Source: Microstegium vimineum
Taxonomy: Eukaryota; Streptophyta; Magnoliopsida; Poales; Poaceae
Assembly: GCA_022036555.1 (NCBI GenBank)
Contig: CM039130.1
Span: 16,885,937 to 16,949,936, forward strand
Direction: 5' to 3'
Length of the DNA: 64,000 nt
The position numbers and the translations under genes were made by a program. The notes below the pieces were generated by a model, which was not told the origin of the DNA, searched no databases, and was given only the letters and a program-made list of their open reading frames with translations. Below are positions 46,401 through 58,510 of the stretch, one piece after another (position 1 is the first letter of the stretch; the number at the start of each line of letters is the position of its first letter).

Positions 46401-47063
46401 GCGGAAAGGAGGGCGAGGTAGTGGCCGTCTGGGCCTTGGGCCGATGCGAGGTGAGGTCGCAGCTTGGGCCTGCAAGGCTGCTGCGCGCGTCGAGCCCGGT
46501 GGGGAGGGTGTTGGACTGCAGCTGCAGGCCCGAAGGGAGGAGGGGAGTTGGGCCCGCAGGAGGGAGAGAGGGTTGAAGTTAAAAGATATGGTATTTTCCT
46601 TTTATGATTTGAATTCTCGATGAATTCAAATGAAATTCTTGAGAGGAAGATGAAAGGATAATATATCCCTTTTGCGAGTCAATGAATTTGGGACAAATTC
46701 ACCGAGGATTTGACTTACGAAACTCGAAAGAGATTTAAGAGAGATTTGACATATATATATATATACATATATATGAGTCAAGGAATTTTGGGAGAAAATG
46801 GAAAGGCATGAGTGGATGGAAGACTTGAGAGGGAATCGATAAGAACTTGACTCGAGGGATTGCAAGAGGTCTCGAAGAGATTTTCCATGAAATTCACGGA
46901 GAGGAATTGCCACGGATTTGTGCACTCAAAAACGAAACGGAACACGAAACCCAAAACCAACTCAAGAGCCAAGGCACACATCTATAACCACATCTACATG
47001 CATGCAACGATTCGTCGGTAAACTCTGTTAGGCTAGCTCGGTTAGACCTAACAACTACATGCT
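43491..47063 (-). other. Unresolved LTR-like block, GC-rich in the middle
   Basis: Degenerate modules repeat at about 43480-43745, 43810-43990 and 44050-44220 (GCCATAGTACT-like and TGTAGGGYACCAYGACC words). A very GC-rich stretch follows at 44850-46560, with a 13-base G run at 46270-46282. A minus-strand TATA-like GGATATAAATGCG lies at 46184-46196 and is followed on that strand by a pyrimidine-rich start-like region. AT-rich DNA with an (AT)n tract at 46751-46774 lies to the right. This layout would fit a long gypsy LTR read on the minus strand, but I cannot fix its ends. The long arginine/proline-rich open frames are products of high GC content. Confidence 0.4.
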
Positions 47064-49293
47064 TCACTCAATGCACGAAAAAGTTTTTGAAAGTTCGGAT
47101 TTTGGGTTGTTAGAAAACACGGGTCGAAGACACTTCAAGCCAGGGTTACCCCACCGACCGCCAGGTAGGACACCGCCGCCGAGTTCATCAATGATAGCAA
47201 GTGCCTCCACATTCACCGAATCCGAATAATATAGCATCATGGCCCGGAAGTACATGGCGACACTATCTCCAGCAGCCACAGCCCGCTTAACAAGCGACTG
47301 CCCATCAGGATCTCTCCCCCACAGCATCAATCTCTCCACACCACAAAAGAACAACGCCTCAGGATGATCGGCCTCAAGGAAGCGACGCTCAAAAGAAGAC
47401 TCCAGCGATTGGAAATAAGGACGACAATAGTCTTAAATCCGCCGAAGAGACAAGAGCTGAATCATTGAAGCATCATCACAAACCCTTCGGAAGATGTGGC
47501 ACACCTGACGAGCCTTCACATACTCGCACACATTAACGCCACCATCGATAACACGAAGAAGGATTCGGAAGAGCAAGTCCTCCGACAACATCAACAAAGG
47601 GGTGAAACCAACCGCAAGGTGTTGATACTTCTTAACGTCATTACCAAAAGTAGAATAATTTCTATTTCTGATAATGGCGCCAAAAAGGGTTAACCACCTC
47701 TCATGCCACTTAAGCCAGGTTGTCATCCCCAGCATGATAGAGAGATGCGGTATTGAAATATGCAATTGCTCTAAGTAATAAATAAATGTGATTCTGCAAG
47801 CGCACAGATTATACCGAAGTAGCATTTTAACCAGGAGTATTCCAGGTATCGTTATTTATATTTTTACCACTAGGAAGGGATACTAAGGAATAAATGAGGA
47901 ATGAGTAATGATGATTAATGAGTATCACTGCATGTGTAATGGAGAGTTTTCATCTATCTCACTCAGTACAAGATAAGTGTCACATAAGATATAGATAATG
48001 AATGAATAGTGACAAAAGATAAACACTGATCAGCATAAATATTAGCAACATAAGATAATGATAAGCACCTCAACAGATTTTCTAGCAAGTCATTAGCATG
48101 GAATTAGGACGAACTACAAAGATATTTCCTAAGTCATTCTTAACTATACAGTCTAGCATACTATGATTAGTGCAATTACACTTGGCAATCATGGCGAGAT
48201 AAGAGATATTCATGTGTAGTGAGTATTACTAAGGAAGATGAGAAACATAGCAATCATTTCCCCATAATAGAACTGCTCTGCCTGCCCTACAAACGGGAGG
48301 AGGACTACAAAGGACTCAACAGGACTGTCACTCCTGTGAACTACCTCACGATCCGGAATGTAGGGTACAATCGCAGATAAATACGGTCTAGGCACCACGT
48401 CTACACAATATCTATGATTTACCCATAGTACTGGTGGATAAACGATATACGATCCTAAACATGGATATGATTCAGATCTAACTAAGCCAAGTATATAATC
48501 ATAATAGACTAAGAACAATATAACTAAGAACATAAACGAATAGAGTAAAGTCATAAACAATATAATGAAGTAGAGCAAAGTCATATTCATAATACTGAAG
48601 AACAAATGAAGAACAATGAAGAACTAGAGAGAGAATTACCAATAATCCTCTTGACAGATCCGGAAACCAATCGAAGATTGACTCCTTCTAGTTCTAATCC
48701 TATATAGCTATGCTAAACTAGAGATCTAGTTGATGTGGTGGCTCTAGGGCTTGATCAGGGACCTCTCCTCTTGAGATGAATGAAATTAGGGTTTCTTGGC
48801 TCTTGGTGGTCTTCTCCTCAGGGTCAGGGGGCCTTCCTTATATAGCCTCCTCAAATGAACGTCGGCCGTCAGATCAAACCGACCTAGATGGAGGGCTTAG
48901 ATGCAACCTCAAAAGGCAGTGGAGAGTGGCCCCACAAGGCAGAGACCCATTGGAGCTTGACCTAGGGCGGCCGCCCTAGGGGGTAGGGCGGGCGACCTAC
49001 CCCTAGGCCCGCTCGGCCTCTCATTTCTTCCCACGCCTTCTTGACCCTTCTAGAGTATTCTTTTTCGTGCGAATGATAATTATCTCTATGTAGACATGAC
49101 ATGTGGGCCTTTCCTCCATATTTCCTGATATCCCCCTGCAGGAAACAGACATTCACCAAAACTCATGGAATTCTATTAGTTTAAACCTTATTTCTAGATG
49201 TTGGTTTCATATAGATCCTTATCCTTGTTTAGTTGATGGTTAGATTTGGTATTTAAGGACCGTGAACATAAGGCCCGCGCCGTCACCTTCCAT
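47064..49293 (-). pseudogene. F-box protein gene copy split by solo LTR J
   Basis: On the minus strand the ATG at 49293-49291 gives MEGDGAGL. After LTR J is removed the frame continues AVGFTPLLMLSEDLLFRILL (47614 downward), VCHIFRRVCDD, ESSFERRFLEADHPEALFF and a Sel1-like region ending near 47118. The pattern matches grass F-box proteins of the At2g35280-like type, which are substrate receptors of SCF ubiquitin ligases. A TAA at 47434-47436 follows LSLRRI. The length without J is about 190 residues. It is surrounded by retrotransposon sequence on both sides, so it is either a captured copy or a small gene engulfed by insertions. It is not expected to be functional. Confidence 0.68.
47620..49268 (-). 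mobile_element. Solo LTR J of the element A family
   Basis: This 1649-bp LTR is homologous to the reverse complement of the A LTRs. Flanks are CAAGG (47615-47619) and TAAGG (49269-49273), a 5-bp duplication with one transition. The minus-strand start reads TGTTCACGGTCC with one change. It lies inside the first codons of the F-box pseudogene. Confidence 0.85.
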
Positions 49294-49734
49294 CTTCACT
49301 GACCAAACCCTAGCGTCGATGAATCCCTCTTACTCTTTGCTTATCCTTTGAGTCCAGCAAGCGTGGAGATTGTTGAACAAGGCGGCCAGAAATCCCCTCA
49401 GTTCACCAGAATATATAGTACTGAATCGCCGGCTCTTCGTATCCTCGATGTAGTCAGTAAGGCAAGGAGACGCGACCCTTCCCGTTCCGCCAACCGTCGG
49501 AGTTGTCCTTTATACCGAGCAGCACGCTGCTTCGCCTTCCAAGGTTTTTGGGAAACCGCAACGATCAAATACGGAACTGCCATGCCGTCCACTTCTTGCC
49601 CCCCAAACATGGGCCGATGGCTGCACGGTTAATTCGGCCCATTTACCTCCTTTTTCGTTCTTCCCACTTATTTACTTCCAGTTAACTCCCCCAATTTACG
49701 GCTAATAATTTCTCAAATACCACTAACGCTATAG
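49294..49734. other. 5' flank of the F-box copy
   Basis: Sequence upstream (minus strand) of the F-box start has no clear coding content. It could hold the original promoter and leader of that gene. I see no firm TATA box. Confidence 0.35.
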
Positions 49735-50965
49735 TCTCGGGGACTAGACGCGCAACCTTTTTATGATTTCTTCTCCGCAGCAACAGTAACATGGCTACAG
49801 TAGTCTGGTCGGCAAAGCGCGAGAAAATTGGCCGCCAACAACGATACTCAGGGACTTCATCCAGTTTACACCGAGCGATGCTCGGGGACTGCGCCCACGG
49901 CACAGAAGGGCGGCGCAAAGAAGGACAACACCCGGGGACTGACGCCCGAGGACTGTGAATCAAGCAACATGATCCTGATACAAGAAGCTTCTAGTTTCTT
50001 ACATCAGGCTCAGAGACTACGGGTATTCGCAGTCGTTTCTTACTAAACTCATATCTAAGTTTTTAAATTTTCTATATATGATCCTGATACAAGAAGCTTC
50101 CAGTTTCATACATCAGGCTCGGGGACTACGGATATTTGCAGTCGTTTCTAACTAAACTTATGCTTCATTCTTTAGTTCAAATACCTTATGCATCTTTTTA
50201 TAAAGCCTGGCACCACGTGCATACTTCATCTGCTACCATGCTCAGGGACTAATTGGGTACACTTCACCTAGCGGTGAATGTACTGATTTTTTTCTCGACA
50301 AAGCTCTGCTCTTTTTGATTTTGCAGAGCCTAAGTGGGTACACTTCACCAGGGAAGGACTTTTCAAAAGTTTTTTCTTCTTCAGCACGTCACATCCTTCC
50401 AACGAGCTGTCACAACATCCGACGAGGCGACCAACTCGCACATCAAGCTACAACGCTCTCGACCAACCTAACCTGGTCGGGAGGCTTCTCTGAGCAGTGC
50501 TTCGACCGGGCAGCCTGGTCAGGACTCCACGACGACCACTCTGCATGGTGGCGACCAGCTGAACACTTCCAAGGGCGATGCTGTGGACTCTCCAGATGAA
50601 TATAATGTGCTCGGGGACTTGTTGGGGATATTACCTCGGCATATCCACAGGGACCTTATGGGCCTACCGACCAGAAGACGGCCCAGCCCACGAGGCCTTG
50701 AGGCACGCGACCAACCCGTCGTGCTCACCAAGGATTCTGAAGAAGCCTTGCTCACTAAGGAAGATCCTAGTAGATAGATTCGGATCCTTTGCCTTAAGGG
50801 ACCGATCATAATCTGTTAGGATAAGGAAACTGTAACCCTGCTCCCCGGCTATATAAGGCGAGCATGGACCCTGTCCAAAACTCTCTCTTAGATCTCATCT
50901 GCACCTCGTATAACCTAATACTCACATCAATCCAGCCACCAGAACATAGGATGTAGGGTATTACT
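49735..50965 (+). mobile_element. Element K: 3' end of a C-type gypsy element, LTR truncated
   Basis: Several CTCGGGGACT words, typical of the 3' untranslated part of such elements, occur at 49735-50620. They include a ~110-bp imperfect tandem duplication (49969 and 50079). A purine tract precedes TGTTGGGGATATTACCTCGG at 50625, which matches the LTR start of C at 23058. The LTR breaks off near 50965 (GGATGTAGGGTATTAC), before the last ~130 bp present in C. A TATATAAGGC box lies at 50853-50862. Confidence 0.65.
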
Positions 50966-51453
50966 GCGATTTGCCCACCGCTTTAAGATGGGTCTCTTCT
51001 TTAGTGGCTTCTAAGACGAGTCCACGAATCTCCTGAATGTGGCAACGTTCCTCCTCCATGATACTTGAGTTCGAGCCGGACGGGGACGACGGAGCTTCGG
51101 GAAGATTAACCCTCGCAAGACGAGGGGGAGGAAGGGGGTTGCCGGTTGTGAGGTCAGTGCGGCGAATATTGCCATTGATGACCATGCTCGCGAAATTGAA
51201 AGCTTCAGGTGAAGACATTAAAAAGGGAAGGAACTGCTGATCCAACTTACCGCAACCGGAGAAGGCACTGGCACATGGGGATACCCTCCGTAAGACCATC
51301 CGCTGGGCGCTTCCCGCGGCTATCACCTCCGGCCATTGGGGTTTTCATGATGAATCTTGGAGACTCCGGAGGACTGCCGTATGAGATGGCTATGAATGAG
51401 TATCGAGGCCGGAGAGGGACATGTAGAATTATATAGATCCTCCGTAGGGACAA
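50961..51453 (-). pseudogene. Possible antisense ORF near the 3' end of element H
   Basis: On the minus strand an ATG near 51356 gives MKTPMAGGDSRGKRPADGL, reaching a GTAAGT-like donor near 51254. An overlapping frame to 50961 reads FLMSSPEAFNFASMVING and ends EATKEETHLKAVGKSQ. Its place between the interior and the 3' LTR, antisense to H, mirrors the antisense gene of D, but no family is recognised. Confidence 0.35.
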
Positions 51454-51611
51454 AGAGTCGATTCAAGGATGCGTTACGGTGTGGAGTTAGCAGAAGCAGA
51501 GGAGTCGGCCGTTTAGGTTCCCAACAGTGCAGAGATATTTTGAGAAGGCGAGCCGACTGTTGGTGTGACTCTTGGGATTTCTGAAGAAATTTTGGAATAA
51601 AGCAAGTTTAT

Positions 51612-51630
51612 CCCAAAATTGGGGGGCATG
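51612..51630 (+). promoter_or_regulatory. Polypurine tract of element H
   Basis: CCCAAAATTGGGGGGCATG directly precedes the 3' LTR. It closely resembles the D tract. Confidence 0.78.
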
Positions 51631-53193
51631 TGTTAACACCGTATTTTGGCACACCGGATATGCGTTTATGGGCCCCTAGTAGGTCTTCAAAGGATATCCA
51701 TAGACAGACCCGAAAGATCGACTAAGGAAATAAGAGATCATGAAGAGATCTTTCAGCTGGTTTCGGCGACACGTATGCGATGATTTTGATGATGGAGTAA
51801 ATTGAGGCCCAAAGCAGGATTTGTTTCCATATTATTAGGACTTGCGTGACTGCCGGTTAGGGTATAAGCTATGGTCTATAAATAGCAAGGCCTAGGGAAT
51901 GAGAAAGAGATCCAATCAATCAAATCCACATCTTAGTTCTTAGTTCGGCCACCCGTAGGAGTAGGAGTAGAGTAGATTTTGGTATTTGCTTGTAAGTCTA
52001 GCCTTGGTTCATGTCTCGTTTGTATGGCTATATTGTGTAACTCGTGCAAGCTCGGTGTGAGCTAGTTATCGGTTTAAATCTATTGTTCATGGAGCTGCAT
52101 TGCTTCAATCTCACATAAATCGTGGCTTCAAGCTAGTTATCGGCTCTATTAGATTGGCGATCTAATAGATTCATTAAGTTATCGATATTATCTGTTATGC
52201 TTTGTTTAATCTATTGCTACAATATCTTGCCCAATCTCATCTAATGGATTGGTCTGTGCTTTATTTTTCATCTAGATCTATTGCCTCTGATGCATCTATC
52301 ATTACACTTAAAGGGGCGATAGATCTAAGATCATATCAGCTAATCCATTAGTTGTGGTTGTTACATGTTGCGGGTTCAAGACATGTGTTCGGTTATTAGA
52401 TTAGTTTGAGTGTGGTTGGATCTAGTTCAACATATGTGGTACGACTGCATCTACCGGACCCCACTGCCATTGTATGTTGAGTTATGTCTGTCCAGACTTA
52501 GATCTATCTGAGGTTGAATACATGGATCTTGTTCAAGCCTCATGGATCCCATATCGGCTAACATAGCTGATCTGGTTATGCTTCAATCATACGATGCATG
52601 TACGTTGCCATCTTAGTCTATTGGATCTATTAAGTGTACTAGATGTGGTTCGGCTTGTTTACTTTTATGGCTGCATGGAAACACCCCAACGCTAGTAATC
52701 GTCGGGTTATTAGGTTAATTGTCATCATGGCTGCATGGGAACACACCTCTATTGATGATTAATATTTATTTGGTATGCTTGGTAGATCTGATTGTTTGAT
52801 GATGATAATGTTACATATATCGCACCTTTACCTTGTTATCATCATATGATCGGCTAAATTATGTACCTCGGGTTTAATATCTAGCGATAGCCGTTTATAT
52901 ACCATCGTAATACTTTCTACTGTTTGGAGTTGACTCTTTAGTCAGTCTCCTATATTCATCGGCTATATGAGAGCAGCACACTCATAGAACTATCTGGCAA
53001 GAACTGGCAGGTTCCATAATTTGACGTTTCATCTCCTTGTCAATTACAGGTCAAATTGACTGGCACGCCTGGAATCGATCATTGAAGTGGCCTAAGCCAC
53101 TTAAGGGGTTTAGGAGATCAAGCTCTGCTGCTGCACGGTCTCCGCAGGCCCTACGCAGTGCTGACGCTAGAAGCCCTATTTTTGGCATCAACA
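51631..53193 (+). repeat. 3' LTR of element H
   Basis: It starts TGTTAACACCGTATTTTGG and ends GGCATCAACA (1563 bp). It has TATAAATAG near 51878. Confidence 0.85.
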
Positions 53194-54072
53194 CCAGCCA
53201 AGCCTAGCCAGTGTTGCCGCATCCATAGGAGCTGGAGAGAGGTGGAGCCGCCACCGTGGGAGCTAGAGGGAAGCCGTGATAGGCGCTAGATCCATGTCGC
53301 CATCACCCAGATCTGTTGTTTTAGAGCCCAAGAGGAGAAGAACCAGGCGCTTCCTGCCCGGATCCACACCTCCGCCACCCAATCTACCGCTCTAGAGCCT
53401 CGGAGGAGAAGATCCTGGCCCCTCCTGCCTAGATGCACGCTGCCACCACCCGGATACGCCTTTGGGCGCTGGGGTGACCGTGACGGCCTGCCACCGAGAT
53501 GACCCGCCACTGACGTTGACTGCGACAAGCCGCCAGGCCGCGGTGACCGCGCGATGGGCCGCTAGGCATGCAAACTCGACGAGTGGGGAGGAGAGGGAGC
53601 CCGGCTCTGCGGACCTACATCCACCGTGGAGAGAGGAGTAGCGGTTGGAGGGAGGGAGCCGAGTCGCCGGATCTAGGAGGGAGGAAGGGGCCATGGGCGG
53701 CGTCGAGATGGAGGGTGCGGGCTCCCTGCGGAGGAGAGAGTGAGGGGGAGGACGGGCGCTATCGGTGGGAGACGGAGCGGCGATATCGTTGGGAGAGGGA
53801 GTGAAGGTCTGAAACCTAAGTGTTGCTTTTATACTCAAATCATTTATTGGGCCTCGCCCTGGGCCTTTTGGGCCTCGGCCTTAGCCGTGATGGGCCTTAT
53901 AGGATGCCCGTCACGGTAAATCGATTTACCGCAGCGGGTAAAAATGTCCGCCACAGTAAATAAAAAAAATACCCGTAGTGGTAAATCATGGGATTTTCTA
54001 CAGTGGGCAAAACTAGTGTCCGCCACGGACGGCTTTTAGCCAACGCTGCGAAAACTCGATTTTGACGTAGTG
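53194..54072 (-). mobile_element. Right end of CACTA element G
   Basis: On the minus strand the terminus starts CACTACGTCAAAATCGAG at 54072, followed by subterminal words GGTAAATC and GTCCGCCAC at 53890-54030. A GC-rich open frame (53838-53392, minus) starts near the terminus. It may be a first exon or leader but matches nothing I recognise. The flank is TAC. Confidence 0.6.
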
Positions 54073-54368
54073 TACGTTTAACACTAATGTATCTTAATCG
54101 TTTGCGAACTTATTATGCTGTGAGGAGGTGATTGCTCAATCATGTACCATCTTGGCTGGTCATTGGAGATGTTTGAGATCCTTCGAGATTTTATGGACTA
54201 TCGGACTTATATGGTCTCTAGTATGACAGTGTAACTGTGCAAATAGTTGTCATTATACTAGTGCTCTTATAAGTTGGGAGGTTCCATTATAATTTATATA
54301 GGTAATTTGTTTATTAAGGAGCTGTGAGTTTATAATTATATGTTTAATTAATGTGTATATTAAGGAAC
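54073..54368. other. Intergenic or old repeat sequence
   Basis: This is the probable continuation of 39038-39590 across CACTA element G. No gene is seen. Confidence 0.35.
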
Positions 54369-55305
54369 CACTAGTACAAAAAACATTTTTAGAGGCGGTG
54401 GTAAACACATTTGTACAGGCGGCCAAACCCACCGCCTGTACTGGGGGTCAGTACTAATCGGCCCCAAGTACAGCCGGCGGGCTGTGAGCCGCCTGTGAAA
54501 ACAAGGTTTCCATAGGCGGCTCACTTTGTCAGCCGTCTGTATTAATCCGCAGAATAAAATCGCGTTTTTAAAATTGAAAAAAAAATTAAATCCTGGGACA
54601 AGTGCAGTATTAATCGGCCCGCAAGTCGCGCATTTTTTCGCGTAAAATTCGCGAAAGCGCTCCGCCGGAGACCTCACCCTCGCGCGGTACCTCCTCTACC
54701 ACTCCACCCATGACTCACTTGTGTCTAGATTCGTTAGTACTTCTTCATATTCTATACTAAATCGAGTGTAAATTTATTGTTTGAGCCACTAAATGAATTC
54801 AAATGAAAAAGTTGTGAACTACAAAGTTTCATAACTTTTCGAGACCTACAACTTTCATGTAGCAAGTTTTTTCATCCGAGGTCGTTTACAAAAATTTAAA
54901 TTTCAAATTTGACACATTCAAACGTAATTTTCGATGACAAGATGATTTCAAATGAAAACGTTGTGAATTACAAAGTTTTATAACTTTTCGAGATCTACAA
55001 CTTTCATGTATAAAGTTTTTCCATCAGAGATCGTTTACAAAAATCAAAAAAATTAACTCTACAGGTATTTACACCACTGACATTATGAACCGCCTGTGAT
55101 TTACACAGGCGGCTGACATTATGAACCGCCTGTGTAAATACCCTATTTACACAGGCGGTTTATAATGTCAGCCGCCTGTGTAAATGGTTTTACACAGACG
55201 GTTCTCTTGCTGGGCCCACCCTATTTTTTGTACTGGCGTCATGAAATTGTGAACCGGCTCTGAAAAAAAAACGACGTGGCAGCAAAAATGATTTTTCTAC
55301 TAGTG
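54369..55305. mobile_element. Small CACTA element L (937 bp), non-autonomous
   Basis: The left end CACTAGTACAAAAAACATTT and the right end (reverse complement) CACTAGTAGAAAAATCATTT are flanked by a perfect AAC duplication. Subterminal repeats of GCCGCCTGTGTAAAT type face each other at both ends. No transposase is encoded. Confidence 0.9.
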
Positions 55306-57210
55306 AACTGTCAGTTTATTATTAGATTGAACTTCGGCGTCAATATATCCATATTTTTCTTAGGCTAGTTTGGATATTGCAAATGCTTCTATGTTCCTTG
55401 GTGCACCTACTATGAGATATTGCTGAAACGTTGGTATAGACAACATTTTTCTCTGTATCTCCTGATGAAATGAACACAAATATTAATCTAGTCCAATTTG
55501 CACACTTTTTTATTTGGCGTAGTAGTGGGGTCAGCCTAGCTTTGGTCAATAGTCTTTCCAAGATGATAGCCACTGAAAGTAGTTCGATAAAATGTTTGCA
55601 AAAGAAAAGTGAAAGAGGAAAAGGCCAAATAATATAAGTAAAAAGAAATAAAGAGTGTCATGTTCACGTCAGAAGGATAAAAGAAAACACAGAATGCCTA
55701 TCCTAATATTAATGCGCACAAGATCGTGGTCTGGAAAAACGTACTAGTAGCTTATGTGACAATTCATCAAGATTTTGTAAGGTAAAGCGCTTTATTACCG
55801 GAAAACGACTCTGGAGATTCTGTTGTATGATGCAAGAAAATATACAGCGTAGTACCGCTACCAACTTCATAATTAAGGTGAAGAAAATATCTACTTCTAC
55901 ACAGCACCTCAACGCGTATGTTCCATGCATGCAAAAATATAATACAGTAATAATAATAATCAAATACGTATAAGTACAGGTTACGTGAAATAAAAAGGCA
56001 AAACGTAAGACTGTTGCATATTCAGGTTGTAAGATCACTAGAAATTAATTAAAGAACCAACATGCAAAACAATAATGACAAGAGAGATCGCGAAAGAACG
56101 GTGGTGAAGTACTCAACAGACAAAAGTCTTCTTTTCCTCTGATCATGATGAGCTTCTCTCTTTTTCCGGTGACCGTGTGATGAGCCATGCATGTTCATCG
56201 TTCAGCCAGAATATTCGCCCCTTGTCAGCATCAGTGGAATCTGCTCACGAAGCATCTGCTGCTGGAACCCCTCGAATTAAATCAATTAAGCTGATACGCT
56301 TATTTTGCTTTCCAAGGTAGAAGATTCTTTTGAGCCATGATTACTCCTAATCAACCCAGCTAATGAATCTAAACATGCTTTCTTTATAGCAACATTATAC
56401 ACTTGACAAAAAACCGAAAACTTTTGTGGCCTTTGGAAAGCATGCATGCCTTTATTGTTTGACTACTTATATTACAACCTAAGGGCAAACGATCTCAACC
56501 ATACACAGACATGAACGGTGTATGTTTGTCTAGTGTATAGCCTTTTTGACTGCATTTATTGTTAAACAATCTCATGATCGTCGTAATATATTTGCCCATT
56601 TTTGGAAAAGGAAAAGGAATGACAGGAAAAGGAATAACAGTTGGGATGCACAATTTGCGGTTAACGTGAGCGGCGCGCGGTCTCAGGCCATGCCATCATC
56701 ACATTATTTATGTAAGATAAACCTACCATTTATGTATGTACAATGACTACGTACCGAAGATTTTGGACACATGATTTTCATTAACAGAAATGAACCATTT
56801 TCCAATATATATAATAACAAAGAGCCTAACAAGTTTTGGCATTTTGGCGGCGAAGGCAGGGGCGCTCAGATCACCTCTAAACGGACAAAATATCTGCCTC
56901 TGAAAAGTGTTTTCTAGAGTAGTGTTACCTAGCAAAACAATGTAAACGGTGCTCATAATAACAACCAAAAATGAATTCAGAAACCATAATCTCTTTTAAC
57001 TTCACGTATACAGAGTATCTAGTTACTTTTTCATGTTTAAGGCCGGTGCCAATCCCAACTGTGTACTGACTTTCTCTATGTGTGTTACACCAGCCAACCC
57101 CAATTACAAAGCTTAGGGTTTTATTCCGCACAATGGAACAATAATGCTGTTTTTTTAAAAACAAATTAAAGTTGACTACATAAAAAGCTTGTTACATAAG
57201 AAAAGTCATG
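55306..57210. other. Intergenic sequence, no gene seen
   Basis: AT-rich DNA with only short open frames that lack recognisable domains. Confidence 0.4.
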
Positions 57211-58099
57211 TATTAAGTCTATCACAAATTATAAGGTATTTAAAAAATCTTGGAAAGTCAAATATGTATAAATAATCTTGAAAACCAATCTCCAGTTTGA
57301 CCAAAGTTATAGAAAGAATTATAAAGATTAGTACAAATATCAGATATCTATATTATAAAAATATAATTGATGAATACACTAGTAGAGAAACGACCTTTCG
57401 TCAATTGCCAAAAACAGCTTTAGTCCCAGTTTTTTTTTGTTCGGGGCTAATAGACCTTTAGTCCCGGTTGGTAAAGAGTCTCGGTTGGTGTTATCAACCA
57501 AGACTAAAGGTCTAGAACATTTAGCCTTAGTTGGTAATACCAACCGGGACTAAAGGTAAACCCCTTAGTCCCGGTTAGTGTTACAAACCGGGACTAAAGA
57601 TCCCTTTAGTCCCGGTTGGTGTTACCAACCGGGGCTAATGGTCTCTCTACGGTGGGCTCAAAAGGAAAACGTCCCATTCATTGACAGATGTGTTGTGTAG
57701 ATGGGGTGGTTTGCTATGCGCAAGGCAGTGCATGAGCTCTTGGGTTGGATTCTCAGGGTGTGTAGTTGGGTGGGAGTTTTATTTTTTTTAACTGGATGAA
57801 ACTTTAGTCCCGAATTGGTAGTCCTGGTTGGAAAACCAGGGCTAAAGGCCCTTTCCAACCGGGACTAAAGGTAGGGACCTTCCAACCGGGACTAAAGGTC
57901 CGAATTGGTAGTCCCGGTTGGAAAACCGGGGCTAAAGCCCCTTTCCAACCGGGACTAGAAGTTATTTCTATACTAATGATAATCTAATGATATTTAGTTG
58001 ACATCTTATTATATTATTGTATAAGTTTGTTCAAACTTGATATGCTTTGACTCTCCGAGATTCTTGAAATGTTTTATAGTTTGGGATGGAGAGAGTACT
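57211..58099. mobile_element. Decayed Stowaway-like MITE interrupted by CACTA element M
   Basis: The left part (CACAAATTATAAGGTATTT) and the right part (TAGTTTGGGATGGAGAGAGTA) are diverged ends of the same type as the intact Stowaway at 58916. Element M splits them. Confidence 0.6.
57377..57978. mobile_element. Small CACTA element M (602 bp) with TTTAGTCCCGG repeats
   Basis: The ends are CACTAGTAGAGAAACG and, on the other strand, CATTAGTATAGAAATAAC (one change in the CACTA core). A perfect ATA duplication flanks it. The interior has many facing copies of TTTAGTCCCGGTTGG, which can fold into long hairpins. No transposase is present. Confidence 0.87.
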
Positions 58100-58394
58100 A
58101 TATAGTAGTACGTGGTTAACATGTAATATTGTTTTTGCTGCTTAAAATAGCTAATATAAAATAAGGTTATATACGTATGAAATACCTCCTTTTAGTTCCT
58201 AGAAAAGAATTACTTATTGTACACCTGATGAAGTTTTAGATTTTCTTATTATAAGATAATAAAGCGTTAGATAAATTTAGCACTTTACTACAACGACAAG
58301 AAATCAAAAGTGAACCATTATTCCATGTGCAACATAAAAATAAGTAAATGGAGTATTTCAAAAACTGAAGGGTACGGTTTGGCGAGTCAAAATT

Positions 58395-58510
58395 CACTGT
58401 TTGCTTGACTTATCAGCCACCGAACCAGTGTTTTTCTCTCACAGAAAAACAATCAAAAACGACATTTGCCAGCTTATCAGCCACCGAAACGATCAAATGA
58501 ACAGAGCTGC
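58395..58510. mobile_element. Possible hAT-type MITE
   Basis: The sequence has facing CTTATCAGCCACCGAA words and GTGTTTTTCTCTCAC, similar to a common grass hAT MITE. The ends are not exact. Confidence 0.4.

Larger units (their letters stand above)
39808..53193 (+). mobile_element. Element H: Tat-like LTR retrotransposon, heavily rearranged
   Basis: Direct LTRs at 39808-41370 and 51631-53193 flank a Tat-like primer site, a gag start and a purine tract. The interior lacks readable protease, RT or integrase. It instead holds a solo LTR, an LTR-like GC-rich block, an F-box pseudogene and a fragment of another gypsy element. The primer-site core is the same as in element D. Confidence 0.75.

Noticed and set aside
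45514..46576. Long overlapping open frames (up to 332 residues) on both strands
   Set aside because: Composition is almost entirely R, G, A, P, S and T in a very GC-rich region, open on several frames at once. This is what GC content alone gives, and no domain is visible.
53392..53838. 148-residue minus-strand frame as a host gene
   Set aside because: It lies in the subterminal region of CACTA element G and is proline/serine-rich and GC-driven. Kept only as a possible transposon leader exon.
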